Below the pieces are notes generated by a model. It worked only from the letters and a program-made list of their open reading frames with translations. It was not told the DNA's origin and made no database searches. This document shows, in pieces, positions 17,169 to 25,475 of a stretch of DNA of 46,972 bases. Source of the DNA: Candidatus Pelagibacter communis (GTDB lineage Bacteria; Pseudomonadota; Alphaproteobacteria; Pelagibacterales; Pelagibacteraceae); assembly GCF_001180105.1 (NCBI RefSeq), contig NZ_CVSO01000065.1, positions 1 through 46,972 of the forward strand, given 5' to 3'. The position numbers and the translations under genes were made by a program. How positions within the stretch are numbered: position 1 is the first letter of the stretch; each line of letters opens with the position of its first letter.

Positions 17169-18284
17169 ATGAATAATTTCAAAAAATTAGGTGTTTTTAA
17201 AAGTAAGGGAAGATTTTTCAAAGATAAAACAAGTAAATATAGAAGCCCATTTCAAAGAGATAGAGACAGAATCATACATAGCGCTTCATTTAGAAGGTTA
17301 AAGCACAAAACCCAAGTTTTTGTAAATACTGACGGTGACCATTATAGAACAAGAATGACACACTCCTTAGAAGTAGCTCAAATCGCAAGATCAATATCTA
17401 AATACTTAAATCTTAATGATGATTTGGCTGAAACATTAAGTTTAGCACACGATCTAGGCCACACCCCTTTTGGTCATGCAGGGGAGGAAGTTTTAAATGA
17501 TTGTATGAGTAACCATGGAGGTTTTGATCATAACTTACAAACCCTAAGAATAGTAATGTTTATAGAAAAAAAATATATTGATTTTGATGGTTTAAATTTA
17601 TCTTTTGAGACTTTAGATGGTCTAATAAAACATAATGGACCAATCAAAGACTTATCTAAATTAGAAACTATTATTGGAATAAAATCGTTAAAAAATAAGT
17701 TTAAATTAAATAAATTTTCATGTTTAGAATCACAGATTTCAAATATCGCAGATGATATTGCTTACAACAATCATGACATACAAGACGGTCTAAAAGCAGG
17801 CTTATTCACATTAGAAGAATTATTGGAAATCAATTTCTTTAAAGATATATATAAAAAATACAAAAATAAAAAAAAGATAGAATTACAAGTTTTGATACAT
17901 CAAATAATCAGAGACTCTATAGACCTTATGGTAAAAGATATAATAAATAACACTATTCAGAATATAAAAAAAAATAAGATTAAAAAGCTCAAAAATGTAT
18001 TTGATAATAAGCAAAAGACGGTCGAATTTTCAGGTAAACTCAAAGATATTGATTTCGACATAAGAAGTTTCTTAAGAAAAAATATGTATGATCATAAAGA
18101 TGTTCAAAAAAGAAATGATGAAGGAAAAAAAATTGTAAATTTTTTGTTTAAAAAGCTTTACAGTAATACAAATAATAATTTTTCTATACAAAATTTTGAT
18201 CAGAATAAATCTAGATCAGTTGCAGACTTTATATCCGGAATGACAGATCGTTATGCAATAAATTTATACGAAGAATTAAAATAG
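17169..18284 (+). CDS. dgt: dGTPase-like HD-domain triphosphohydrolase
   Basis: A 371-residue deoxyguanosinetriphosphate triphosphohydrolase-like protein of the bacterial type 2 group. It hydrolyses dNTPs to the nucleoside and tripolyphosphate, helping set dNTP pools. The N-terminal block HSASFRRLKHKTQVF (37-51) precedes the HD metal site: H65 (RMTHSLEVAQIAR) and H94-D95 (LAHDLGHTPFGHAGEE). NIADDIAYNNHDIQDG near 191-206 supplies the later HD-family Asp. Its stop is followed immediately by the argS ATG with no spacer. The pairing with argS is typical of Alphaproteobacteria. Confidence 0.94.
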   Translation: MNNFKKLGVFKSKGRFFKDKTSKYRSPFQRDRDRIIHSASFRRLKHKTQVFVNTDGDHYRTRMTHSLEVAQIARSISKYLNLNDDLAETLSLAHDLGHTPFGHAGEEVLNDCMSNHGGFDHNLQTLRIVMFIEKKYIDFDGLNLSFETLDGLIKHNGPIKDLSKLETIIGIKSLKNKFKLNKFSCLESQISNIADDIAYNNHDIQDGLKAGLFTLEELLEINFFKDIYKKYKNKKKIELQVLIHQIIRDSIDLMVKDIINNTIQNIKKNKIKKLKNVFDNKQKTVEFSGKLKDIDFDIRSFLRKNMYDHKDVQKRNDEGKKIVNFLFKKLYSNTNNNFSIQNFDQNKSRSVADFISGMTDRYAINLYEELK

Positions 18285-20012
18285 ATGAATATATTTGATT
18301 ATTATCACAGCTCTTTATTAACAGGCCTTAAAGAATTTGAAAAAAAAGGAGCAATTAAAATCCCAGAAAAAACTAATAGTATCAGTGTGGAGGTTCCACC
18401 TGATAAGTTTGATGCAGATATTTCAACAAACGTTTGTATGGTTTTGTCAGGTATTAATAAAAGTAAACCAAAAGATATATATGAAAATTATGTATCAAAA
18501 CTTTTAAGTAAAGACGATAATTTAGAAAACTTTGAAATTGTAAATCCTGGTTTTGTAAATTTAAAATTTAAAAAGAAATTTTGGAACTCCTTTTTAGAAA
18601 AAATTGTCCAATTAAAAGAATATGGATCAAATAAGAATGAAAAAACTAGAAAATATTTAGTTGAATTCGTTTCAGCTAATCCAACCGGACCATTACATGT
18701 AGGCCACTGTAGAGGAGCCGTATTCGGTGATGTCCTTTCAAATTTACTAAAATTTAATAATCATAATGTTACAAAAGAATATTACATAAATGATCACGGA
18801 AATCAGATAACAAACTTTACTCACTCGGTCTTTTACAGAATTTTAGAATTAAAACACAAAAAAAAATTTCCTGATGATGAAAATCTTTATCCTGGTGAAT
18901 ACATAAAAGAAATTGCTCAAAATATTATATCAAATTCTAAAATTGATAAATTTGATGAGTTGGAACCAATATTTGAAGAATTACAGAAACTTTGTATTGA
19001 AAATTCTCTTTTAATTATTAAGTCTAATTTAAAGAAGATAGGTATTGTTCATGATAATTTTGTAAGTGAAAAAAGTATAATTGGAAATAAAGAAGTTGAA
19101 AAGGCTTTAAAAAAACTAAAAGAGCAAAATTTAGTTTTTGAAGGAAAAATTGAGGCACCTCAAGGAGAGAAGAAAAAAATTTCTGAAACTAGAAATCAAT
19201 TATTATTTAGATCAACAGAATTTGGTGATGATAAAGATAGAGCTTTAAAAAAAGGTGATGATAGTTGGACATACTTCGCTGGAGATCTTGCATACCATAA
19301 CAATAAGATCAGTAGAAATTTTGATATACTCATAAATATTCTTGGAGCCGATCATGCCGGTTACATTAAAAGAATAAGTTCTGTTGTAGATGCTTTATCA
19401 AAAAGTAAGCAAAAAATTGAATGTAAAGTAACTCAATTAGTAAAACTTATTAAAGATAATAAACCATTTAAAATGTCAAAGAGGAAAGGTGATTATATTA
19501 CTCTTGAAGATTTAATAAATGAAGTAGGAAAAGATGCGGCTAGATTTATTATGTTAAGTAGAGTGAGTGATGTTGAATTAGAATTTGACTTTGAAAAAGT
19601 CAAACTTAAATCTAAAGACAATCCTTTGTATTATGTTCAATATTCTTATGCTAGAATTTGTTCAATTTTTTCAAATTCAAAAACACCAATTAATAACGAT
19701 TATAAAAATTTAGATAAAAATTTTGAATTTAACGATGAAGAAATTAAGATTATAAGAAAACTTTCAGAATGGCCAAAATGTATAGAAACTTCTATAAATA
19801 AATTAGAACCACACCGACTGACCACATACTTGTATCAATTAGCATCTATTTTTCATTCATACTGGAATATGGGAAGAGATAGTGAAGATTTCAGATTTTT
19901 AGATAAGGACAAGAAAATTGATACGAATAAAGCAGTTTTGTTAAATTGTATTCTATTAGTGATAAAAAATGGAATGGAAATTATCGGAGTCGATACACCG
20001 GAAAATATGTAA
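18285..20012 (+). CDS. argS: Arginyl-tRNA synthetase
   Basis: Class I synthetase that charges tRNA-Arg, 575 residues. An N-terminal Add-1 tRNA-recognition domain precedes SANPTGPLHVGHCRGA with the HIGH box at H138-H141. Further on are GADHAGYIKR and the KMSK box, KMSKRKGDYITLED, from K396. The C-terminal DALR anticodon-binding domain ends the protein. It begins directly after dgt and its stop shares one base with the next gene (TAATG). Confidence 0.97.
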   Translation: MNIFDYYHSSLLTGLKEFEKKGAIKIPEKTNSISVEVPPDKFDADISTNVCMVLSGINKSKPKDIYENYVSKLLSKDDNLENFEIVNPGFVNLKFKKKFWNSFLEKIVQLKEYGSNKNEKTRKYLVEFVSANPTGPLHVGHCRGAVFGDVLSNLLKFNNHNVTKEYYINDHGNQITNFTHSVFYRILELKHKKKFPDDENLYPGEYIKEIAQNIISNSKIDKFDELEPIFEELQKLCIENSLLIIKSNLKKIGIVHDNFVSEKSIIGNKEVEKALKKLKEQNLVFEGKIEAPQGEKKKISETRNQLLFRSTEFGDDKDRALKKGDDSWTYFAGDLAYHNNKISRNFDILINILGADHAGYIKRISSVVDALSKSKQKIECKVTQLVKLIKDNKPFKMSKRKGDYITLEDLINEVGKDAARFIMLSRVSDVELEFDFEKVKLKSKDNPLYYVQYSYARICSIFSNSKTPINNDYKNLDKNFEFNDEEIKIIRKLSEWPKCIETSINKLEPHRLTTYLYQLASIFHSYWNMGRDSEDFRFLDKDKKIDTNKAVLLNCILLVIKNGMEIIGVDTPENM

Positions 20013-20266
20013 TGATAAAAGAATTAAGATATGTGCTAATTATATTTTTTATCTTAATATTTTTTTTCCTAACAATTAAATACTATTTATCGGATGAACA
20101 TAAGAAAAAATACTATAGAACTGTCACCGAAATCAACAATAACTTAAGTATAGATGATCAAAATATACCTATACTAAAAAATGACACTCAAGATATAATT
20201 ACTTACGTTGATGATAAAAACGAAAAGACGAAACCTTTTTCATTCTGGAAACTTTTAAATGAATAA
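20012..20266 (+). CDS. Small single-pass membrane protein in the SPOR-gene position
   Basis: An 84-residue protein of unknown function. A hydrophobic span (about 6-25, LRYVLIIFFILIFFFLTIKY) is followed by a charged, probably periplasmic tail ending PFSFWKLLNE. I use the ATG at 20012, which overlaps the argS stop by one base as at other junctions here, rather than an upstream codon inside argS. It overlaps nagZ by eight bases. In many Alphaproteobacteria this slot between argS and nagZ holds a larger membrane protein with a C-terminal SPOR domain. Here there is a membrane anchor but no SPOR domain, so it may be a shortened remnant or a replacement. Confidence 0.72.
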   Translation: MIKELRYVLIIFFILIFFFLTIKYYLSDEHKKKYYRTVTEINNNLSIDDQNIPILKNDTQDIITYVDDKNEKTKPFSFWKLLNE

Positions 20267-21221
20267 TCTTAAATCAAGAAGAGCTTTTATAGTTGGATTA
20301 AGCTCAATTAAAATAACAAATAAAGAAAGACTTTTTTTGAGAAAATATAAACCTTGGGGTGTGATTTTATTTGCAAGAAATATCAAATCTGTTGATCAGA
20401 CTAAAAAACTCACCAATGATATAAAAAAAATTTTTAAAGATCCAAAATATCCAATTTTAATAGATGAAGAGGGTGGCATGGTAACTAGAATTAGATCTAT
20501 AATTGACAATAGTCATTTTCCTGCAAAATACTTTGGTGACAATTATAAAAAAGATAAAACAAAATCTTTGCTTTATCTAAGAACTTACATCAAACAAATT
20601 AGTCATTTGTTAAGATATATGGGGATTACCATCAACACTGTACCTGTTTTGGATATTCCTAGACCATTTACATCAAAGGTAATTGGCACTAGAGCAATTT
20701 CGAAAGACATAAATGTAATTAATAAAATTGGTGAAAAAACAATAGAGCATTTTAAAGAAGCGCGTATTGCAACTGTAATAAAACATATTCCTGGTCATGG
20801 ATTAGCAAAATCAGACAGCCACTTAAAATTACCTATTGTAGATAAGACTTATGAATATTTAATGAAGAATGATTTTAAAACTTTTAAAAATAAAAACTCA
20901 TTATTTGCCATGACAGCTCATATTCTATTTAGGAAAATTGATGCCAATAATCCTGCAACCCATTCATCCAAGATTATTGGTATTATTAAAAAAAAAATAA
21001 ATTTTAAGAATTTAATAATTAGTGATGATATTTCGATGAAAGCATTAAAATTTAATATTACTTTAAATACTATTAAAGCATTTACTGCAGGTTGTGATTT
21101 AGTTCTTCATTGTAACGGAAAAATCAAAGAAATGACCAAAGTTGCTGAAAATTCAAAAAAATTAAATAAATTTATAATCGAAAAGACTTTAAAATATTAT
21201 AGATTAGTAGGAAATGATTAA
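20259..21221 (+). CDS. nagZ: Beta-N-acetylhexosaminidase (family GH3)
   Basis: Cytoplasmic enzyme that removes N-acetylglucosamine from muropeptides during cell-wall recycling, 320 residues. It shows LIDEEGGMVTRI near 67-78 and the GH3 NagZ signature KHIPGHG (175-181) with the catalytic loop histidine region LAKSDSHLKLP just after. MTAHILFRKID and the nucleophile block ISDDISMKAL are also present. No signal peptide is visible, as expected for NagZ. It overlaps both neighbours by eight bases. Confidence 0.93.
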   Translation: MNNLKSRRAFIVGLSSIKITNKERLFLRKYKPWGVILFARNIKSVDQTKKLTNDIKKIFKDPKYPILIDEEGGMVTRIRSIIDNSHFPAKYFGDNYKKDKTKSLLYLRTYIKQISHLLRYMGITINTVPVLDIPRPFTSKVIGTRAISKDINVINKIGEKTIEHFKEARIATVIKHIPGHGLAKSDSHLKLPIVDKTYEYLMKNDFKTFKNKNSLFAMTAHILFRKIDANNPATHSSKIIGIIKKKINFKNLIISDDISMKALKFNITLNTIKAFTAGCDLVLHCNGKIKEMTKVAENSKKLNKFIIEKTLKYYRLVGND

Positions 21222-21948
21222 TCAAAGTAATGCATTTAACGTAAACCTAAATCAGTTTAGCGGTCCACTTGATCTACTGTTGGATTTAGCCAAATCTCAA
21301 AAAGTAAAAATTGAAGATATATCAATAACAAAACTAGCAGATCAATTTCTTGAATATATTTCAAAAGCAGAAAAATTAAATTTAGATATTGCCTCAGAAT
21401 ATCTAGTTATGGCTTCATGGTTAGCTTATTTGAAATCAAAACTTTTATTACCACAAACAGAAGAAGATGAATTTAAAGTTGATGAAGTAGCAGAAAAATT
21501 AAAACTACAATTAAAAAAGTTAGAATTAATCAGACTACTTTCAGATCAAATGCTTAAGAAAAAAAGATTAGGAAGGGACATCTTTATGAGAGGTATTAAA
21601 GGTAAAATTAAATCTATATATAGTGAAAAATACTCGGTAAATTTATATGACTTACTTAAATCTTATTCGACTATTTATATGCAGAAGGATTTCCAAAAAA
21701 TTAATATTCCAAAACTTCCAGTTTTTACTACAGAAGATGGAATAAACAGAATTAAAAGATTTCTTAATAACTTAAATGACTGGAAAAATATAAATGCACT
21801 ATATCCAGAGAATTTTATGAAATCTAAAGATCAGAAAAAAACTGGCATAGCCGGTCTTTTTGCTGGTTCTTTAGAGCTAGTTAAAGAAGGAAATCTACAG
21901 ATTAAACAAGAGAAAATATTTGATGACATATTTATTAAAAAATCATGA
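21214..21948 (+). CDS. scpA: Segregation and condensation protein A
   Basis: Kleisin subunit that bridges the SMC dimer and ScpB in the bacterial condensin complex, 244 residues. The N-terminal signature FSGPLDLLLDLAKSQKVKI (about 14-32) and the following LEYI...ASEYLVMASWLAYLKSKLLLP block are characteristic. A charged helical middle and a short winged-helix C-terminus follow. It overlaps nagZ by eight bases and scpB by four (ATGA). The gene order nagZ-scpA-scpB-tat is conserved in Alphaproteobacteria. Confidence 0.94.
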   Translation: MINQSNAFNVNLNQFSGPLDLLLDLAKSQKVKIEDISITKLADQFLEYISKAEKLNLDIASEYLVMASWLAYLKSKLLLPQTEEDEFKVDEVAEKLKLQLKKLELIRLLSDQMLKKKRLGRDIFMRGIKGKIKSIYSEKYSVNLYDLLKSYSTIYMQKDFQKINIPKLPVFTTEDGINRIKRFLNNLNDWKNINALYPENFMKSKDQKKTGIAGLFAGSLELVKEGNLQIKQEKIFDDIFIKKS

Positions 21949-22643
21949 AAAACGAAAAAAAAAATAACAACATAATAAATTTTCCAAATAGTTTAACAAA
22001 TGGTGAAAGAGAAGTTGAAGCAATCCTGTTTGCAGCTTCAGAACCGCTTGAAATTGAAAGTATTGAAGCAAGATTAAATAAAAAAGTTGATGTAAAAAAA
22101 ATTCTTAAAAAACTAGAGAAAATTTATGAAAACCGTGGTTTCAATCTAGTTTGTATTTCTAATAAATGGTCTTTTAGAACTTCATCAAACTTATCTTCAT
22201 TAATGACTCAACAAAAAAAAGTTGAAAAAAAATTATCTAAAGCGTCTATAGAAACTTTATCTATTATTGTTTATCACCAACCAGTTACTAGAGCAGAGAT
22301 CGAAGAAATACGTGGGGTTGCCTTTGGTGTAAATACTTTAGATATTTTAATGGAATTAAACTGGGTAAAACCAATGGGAAGAAAGGATGTGCCAGGCAAA
22401 CCAATTCAATATGGTACAACAGATGAATTCTTAAGCCACTTCAATATAAAGAAATTGTCTGATCTGCCTACAATAGAGGAGCTAAGTTCCGCGGGTCTAA
22501 TCGACAGCTCAAATATTGATTCTGCGATTTTTGGAACAGGTAAATTTTATCAAGAGAAACAGGATGAAAAGAAAGAAAACATTTATACTAAAATAGACGA
22601 TATGCTAAGCAGTACGTTAGATAAAGAAAACGATGATAAGTAA
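21945..22643 (+). CDS. scpB: Segregation and condensation protein B
   Basis: Winged-helix partner of ScpA in the SMC condensin complex, 232 residues. Family features are VEAILFAASEPLEIESIEARL near 23-43, FRTSSNL, and the second winged-helix stretch LSKASIETLSIIVYHQPVTRAEIEEIRG near 93-120, then GRKDVPGKPIQYGTTDEFL. The C-terminal tail (after about 180) is low-complexity and charged. It overlaps scpA by four bases. A 43-base gap separates it from tatA. Confidence 0.94.
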   Translation: MKNEKKNNNIINFPNSLTNGEREVEAILFAASEPLEIESIEARLNKKVDVKKILKKLEKIYENRGFNLVCISNKWSFRTSSNLSSLMTQQKKVEKKLSKASIETLSIIVYHQPVTRAEIEEIRGVAFGVNTLDILMELNWVKPMGRKDVPGKPIQYGTTDEFLSHFNIKKLSDLPTIEELSSAGLIDSSNIDSAIFGTGKFYQEKQDEKKENIYTKIDDMLSSTLDKENDDK

Positions 22644-22686
22644 ATTATTACTTTTAAATGATTAATAAACGAGCTATAAATAACTT

Positions 22687-22899
22687 ATGAGTATAGGTTT
22701 TTGGCAAATTGCAATAGTTGTTATACTAGTAGTCTTACTATTCGGCAGAGGTAAAATCTCAAGTCTTATGGGTGATGTAGCCAAAGGTATAAAAAGTTTT
22801 AAAAAAGGTATGGCACAGGATCCAACTGAGGATCAGGCAAAAAACATCACTGAGAATAACGATCAGACTAATAATCAAGATCCAAATAATAAAGAATAA
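22687..22899 (+). CDS. tatA: Twin-arginine translocase subunit TatA
   Basis: Pore-forming subunit of the Tat system, which exports folded proteins, 70 residues. It has an N-terminal membrane helix ([21 protein letters not shown], 3-23), the FG hinge and an amphipathic helix ([19 protein letters not shown]), then an acidic, Asn-rich tail. It is followed after three bases by tatB and then tatC. Confidence 0.95.
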   Translation: MSIGFWQIAIVVILVVLLFGRGKISSLMGDVAKGIKSFKKGMAQDPTEDQAKNITENNDQTNNQDPNNKE

Positions 22900-22902
22900 T
22901 CA

Positions 22903-23139
22903 ATGCCACAAATTGGCTGGTTTGAATTACTGTTAATAATTGGTCTAGCAGTAGTTATAATCGGTCCAAAAGATTTTCCAATCGTTTTAAAAAAAATTGG
23001 AAGTTGGTTCGGTTCAATCAAAAGATATATTAGTGCTGTTCAATCAGAAGTTTCCAATCTTGAGGAAAATACTCTTGATTACGAGAATAAAGAAAACAAA
23101 GATAAAAAGGAAGATCTAAAGAAAGATGAGTCAAAATAA
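22903..23139 (+). CDS. tatB: Twin-arginine translocase subunit TatB
   Basis: Part of the TatBC substrate-receptor complex, 78 residues. The helix begins MPQIGWFELLLIIGLAVVIIGP, with the TatB-type Glu at position 8 and GPKDFP hinge, followed by an amphipathic helix and a charged Lys/Glu tail. It is notably short (TatB is often above 120 residues), with the C-terminal tail trimmed. It overlaps tatC by 14 bases. Confidence 0.93.
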   Translation: MPQIGWFELLLIIGLAVVIIGPKDFPIVLKKIGSWFGSIKRYISAVQSEVSNLEENTLDYENKENKDKKEDLKKDESK

Positions 23140-23887
23140 AGACGAAGGTTTTATTAGTCATTTGACTGAATTAAGAAAAAGATTAATTCAATCTTTTGTT
23201 TGCTTATTAGTTTTATTTGTCATTTGTTATATTTTTTCTGAAGAAATATATAATTTTCTTGTAGCTCCTTATGCTGAAGCCGTAAAAAATAGTGAAATTC
23301 AAAGAAGATTAATCTTTACTGCATTACAAGAAACTTTTTTAACCTACATAAAAGTATCTTTTTTTACTGCATTCTTTTTTACTAGTCCTTTTATATTAAT
23401 TCAAATTTGGAAATTTATAGCTCCAGGTTTATATGAACATGAAAAGTCTGCAATCATGCCGTATTTGGTTGTAACTCCAATCTTATTTCTTTTAGGTGGA
23501 ATGCTGGTTTATTATTTAATTATGCCTTTAGCGATTAAATTTTTCTTATCATTTGAAAGTACTGGTATAACCACATCATTACCAATACAACTTGAAGCTA
23601 AAGTGAATGAATATCTTTCATTAGTAATGAAATTAATTTTTGCTTTTGGATTAAGTTTTCAATTACCTGTTGTGTTGTCATTATTAGCAAGAGTTGGTTT
23701 TGTAGACTCTGAGTTCCTTAAAACAAGAAGAAAGTATGTTGTAATTATTATTTTTACAGCTGCCGCAATACTTACTCCACCTGATCCAATCACACAAATT
23801 GGTTTGGCGATTCCATTATTAATTTTATATGAATTATCTATAATTTCGGTAAGAATGATTGAAAAAAAAGTAGAAGAAAATGCATGA
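23126..23887 (+). CDS. tatC: Twin-arginine translocase subunit TatC
   Basis: Core receptor of the Tat translocase that recognises the RR signal, 253 residues and six membrane spans. It has the N-terminal FISHLTELRKRLIQS motif (about 8-22), the FxxTxPxxL-like block FFTSPFILIQIWKFIAPGLYEHEK near 83-106 and the late FTAAAILTPPDPITQIGLAIP. It overlaps tatB and serS. A likely client in this window is the M48 protease at 36786-37610, whose leader carries RRKFL. Confidence 0.96.
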   Translation: MSQNKDEGFISHLTELRKRLIQSFVCLLVLFVICYIFSEEIYNFLVAPYAEAVKNSEIQRRLIFTALQETFLTYIKVSFFTAFFFTSPFILIQIWKFIAPGLYEHEKSAIMPYLVVTPILFLLGGMLVYYLIMPLAIKFFLSFESTGITTSLPIQLEAKVNEYLSLVMKLIFAFGLSFQLPVVLSLLARVGFVDSEFLKTRRKYVVIIIFTAAAILTPPDPITQIGLAIPLLILYELSIISVRMIEKKVEENA

Positions 23888-25136
23888 TATAAAAGAAATT
23901 AGAGAAAATTTAAAAGAATTTTCAAATCAAATAAAAAAAAGAAATGTCGATGTAAAGTTTGATGAAATTTTAGAATTAGATAAAGAAAATAGGTCTTTAA
24001 TTCAAGAAAAAGAGAAATTAGAATCTGAAAAAAAATCTATTTCAAAAAGTAAGGATAAATCTTTATTTAAAAAATCTAAAGAACTTACTGACAAAATAAA
24101 CACTCTTCAATCAAAGCAACTGTCAATGAGCCAAAAATTAAATGATCTATTATCATCTATACCTAATACACCATTATCAAGTGTACCAGAGGGTAAGGAC
24201 GAATCTTCAAATAAAGAAGTAGAAAAAAAAGGTTCTATAAAAGAAAGTGAATTTAAGATTAAGTCTCACTATGAAGTAGGTGAAAATCTTAATATGCTTG
24301 ATTTTGATCTTGCCACAAAGACTTCAGGATCAAGATTTGTATTTGTAAAAAACAAACTTGCAAAATTAGAAAGAGCTTTATCAAATTTTATGATTGATGT
24401 TCATACAAAAGAAAATGGGTATGAGGAGATATCTCCACCGTTACTCGCTAATTTTGATACTATGTTTGGTACTGGACAACTTCCTAAATTTGAGTCTGAT
24501 CAATTTGAAATAAAAATTGATGATAACAATAGAAAATTTTTAATCCCAACTGCAGAAGTTATTTTAACTAATATGGCAAGAGAAAAAACAATTGATATAA
24601 AAGAATTACCCTTAAGATATGTAGCATCTACTCCTTGCTTTAGAAAAGAAGCTGGAAGCTATGGCAAAGATACAAAAGGAATGATTAGGCAGCACCAATT
24701 TTATAAAGTTGAACTGGTAAGCTTAGTAGAGCCTCAAAACTGTGAAGAGGAGTTAGAAAGAATGACTAAATGTGCATCTGGAATTTTAGATAAATTGAAA
24801 CTGCCCTATAGAATTGTTGAGCTATGTACTGGAGATATGGGTTTCAGTGCTCAAAAAACTTACGACATTGAAGTATGGGTACCTTCAGAAAAAAAATATA
24901 GAGAAATTTCTAGCTGTTCAACATGTGGAACTTTTCAAGCTAGAAGAATGAAAGCCAAATATAAAAATTCAAAAAATGAAAAAAACTTTATAGGTACATT
25001 AAATGGAAGTGGACTTGCAATCGGAAGAACTATGATTGCGATCCTGGAGAATTATCAAGACAAAGATGGATCAATTATAATACCTGACGTATTAAAACCA
25101 TACATGGATAATATTGATAAAATCTCATCGAATTAG
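23880..25136 (+). CDS. serS: Seryl-tRNA synthetase
   Basis: Class II synthetase that charges tRNA-Ser (and tRNA-Sec where present), 418 residues. An N-terminal antiparallel coiled coil (about 1-100, Lys/Glu-rich) binds the long variable arm of tRNA-Ser. The catalytic core shows motif 2 (TPCFRKEAGSYGKDTKGMIR) and motif 3 (LNGSGLAIGRTMIAILENYQ). Overlap with tatC by eight bases preserves the tat-serS order common in Alphaproteobacteria. A tRNA-Ser(TGA) substrate is encoded at 40652-40741. Confidence 0.97.
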   Translation: MHDIKEIRENLKEFSNQIKKRNVDVKFDEILELDKENRSLIQEKEKLESEKKSISKSKDKSLFKKSKELTDKINTLQSKQLSMSQKLNDLLSSIPNTPLSSVPEGKDESSNKEVEKKGSIKESEFKIKSHYEVGENLNMLDFDLATKTSGSRFVFVKNKLAKLERALSNFMIDVHTKENGYEEISPPLLANFDTMFGTGQLPKFESDQFEIKIDDNNRKFLIPTAEVILTNMAREKTIDIKELPLRYVASTPCFRKEAGSYGKDTKGMIRQHQFYKVELVSLVEPQNCEEELERMTKCASGILDKLKLPYRIVELCTGDMGFSAQKTYDIEVWVPSEKKYREISSCSTCGTFQARRMKAKYKNSKNEKNFIGTLNGSGLAIGRTMIAILENYQDKDGSIIIPDVLKPYMDNIDKISSN

Positions 25137-25181
25137 GAGTTGTGTTAATTAATCTAATAGTATAAAAATCAATCTATTATT

Positions 25182-25469
25182 ATGTCTGAATCAGGATTTG
25201 CACAATTAATACCTTTAATACTAATTTTTGTTATTTTTTATTTTTTCTTAATAAGACCACAACAAAAAAAAGTTAAAGAACATAAGTTGATGGTTGAAAA
25301 CTTAAAAAGAGGTGACAAAGTCATTACCTCTGGTGGAATAATAGGTACCGTCGAGAGAATTATTGACGGCGATAAAGCAGAAATTTCTATAACTGATAAT
25401 GTCAAAGTTGAAGTTATCAAATCTACAGGTATTCAAGCTCTAATAAATAATACTGACCAAAAAAAATAA
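25182..25469 (+). CDS. yajC: Preprotein translocase subunit YajC
   Basis: Small accessory subunit of the SecDF-YajC holo-translocon, 95 residues. A membrane span (about 7-23, FAQLIPLILIFVIFYFFLIRP) is followed by the family signature RPQQKKVKEHK and the cytoplasmic beta-rich domain LKRGDKVITSGGIIGTVERI. It precedes secD by six bases, the standard yajC-secD-secF order. Confidence 0.96.
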   Translation: MSESGFAQLIPLILIFVIFYFFLIRPQQKKVKEHKLMVENLKRGDKVITSGGIIGTVERIIDGDKAEISITDNVKVEVIKSTGIQALINNTDQKK

Positions 25470-25475
25470 TTTTAA

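Noticed and set aside
19946..20011. Longer start for the small membrane protein, inside argS
   Set aside because: The ATG at 20012 follows the TAATG overlap pattern seen at other junctions and puts the membrane helix at the N-terminus.
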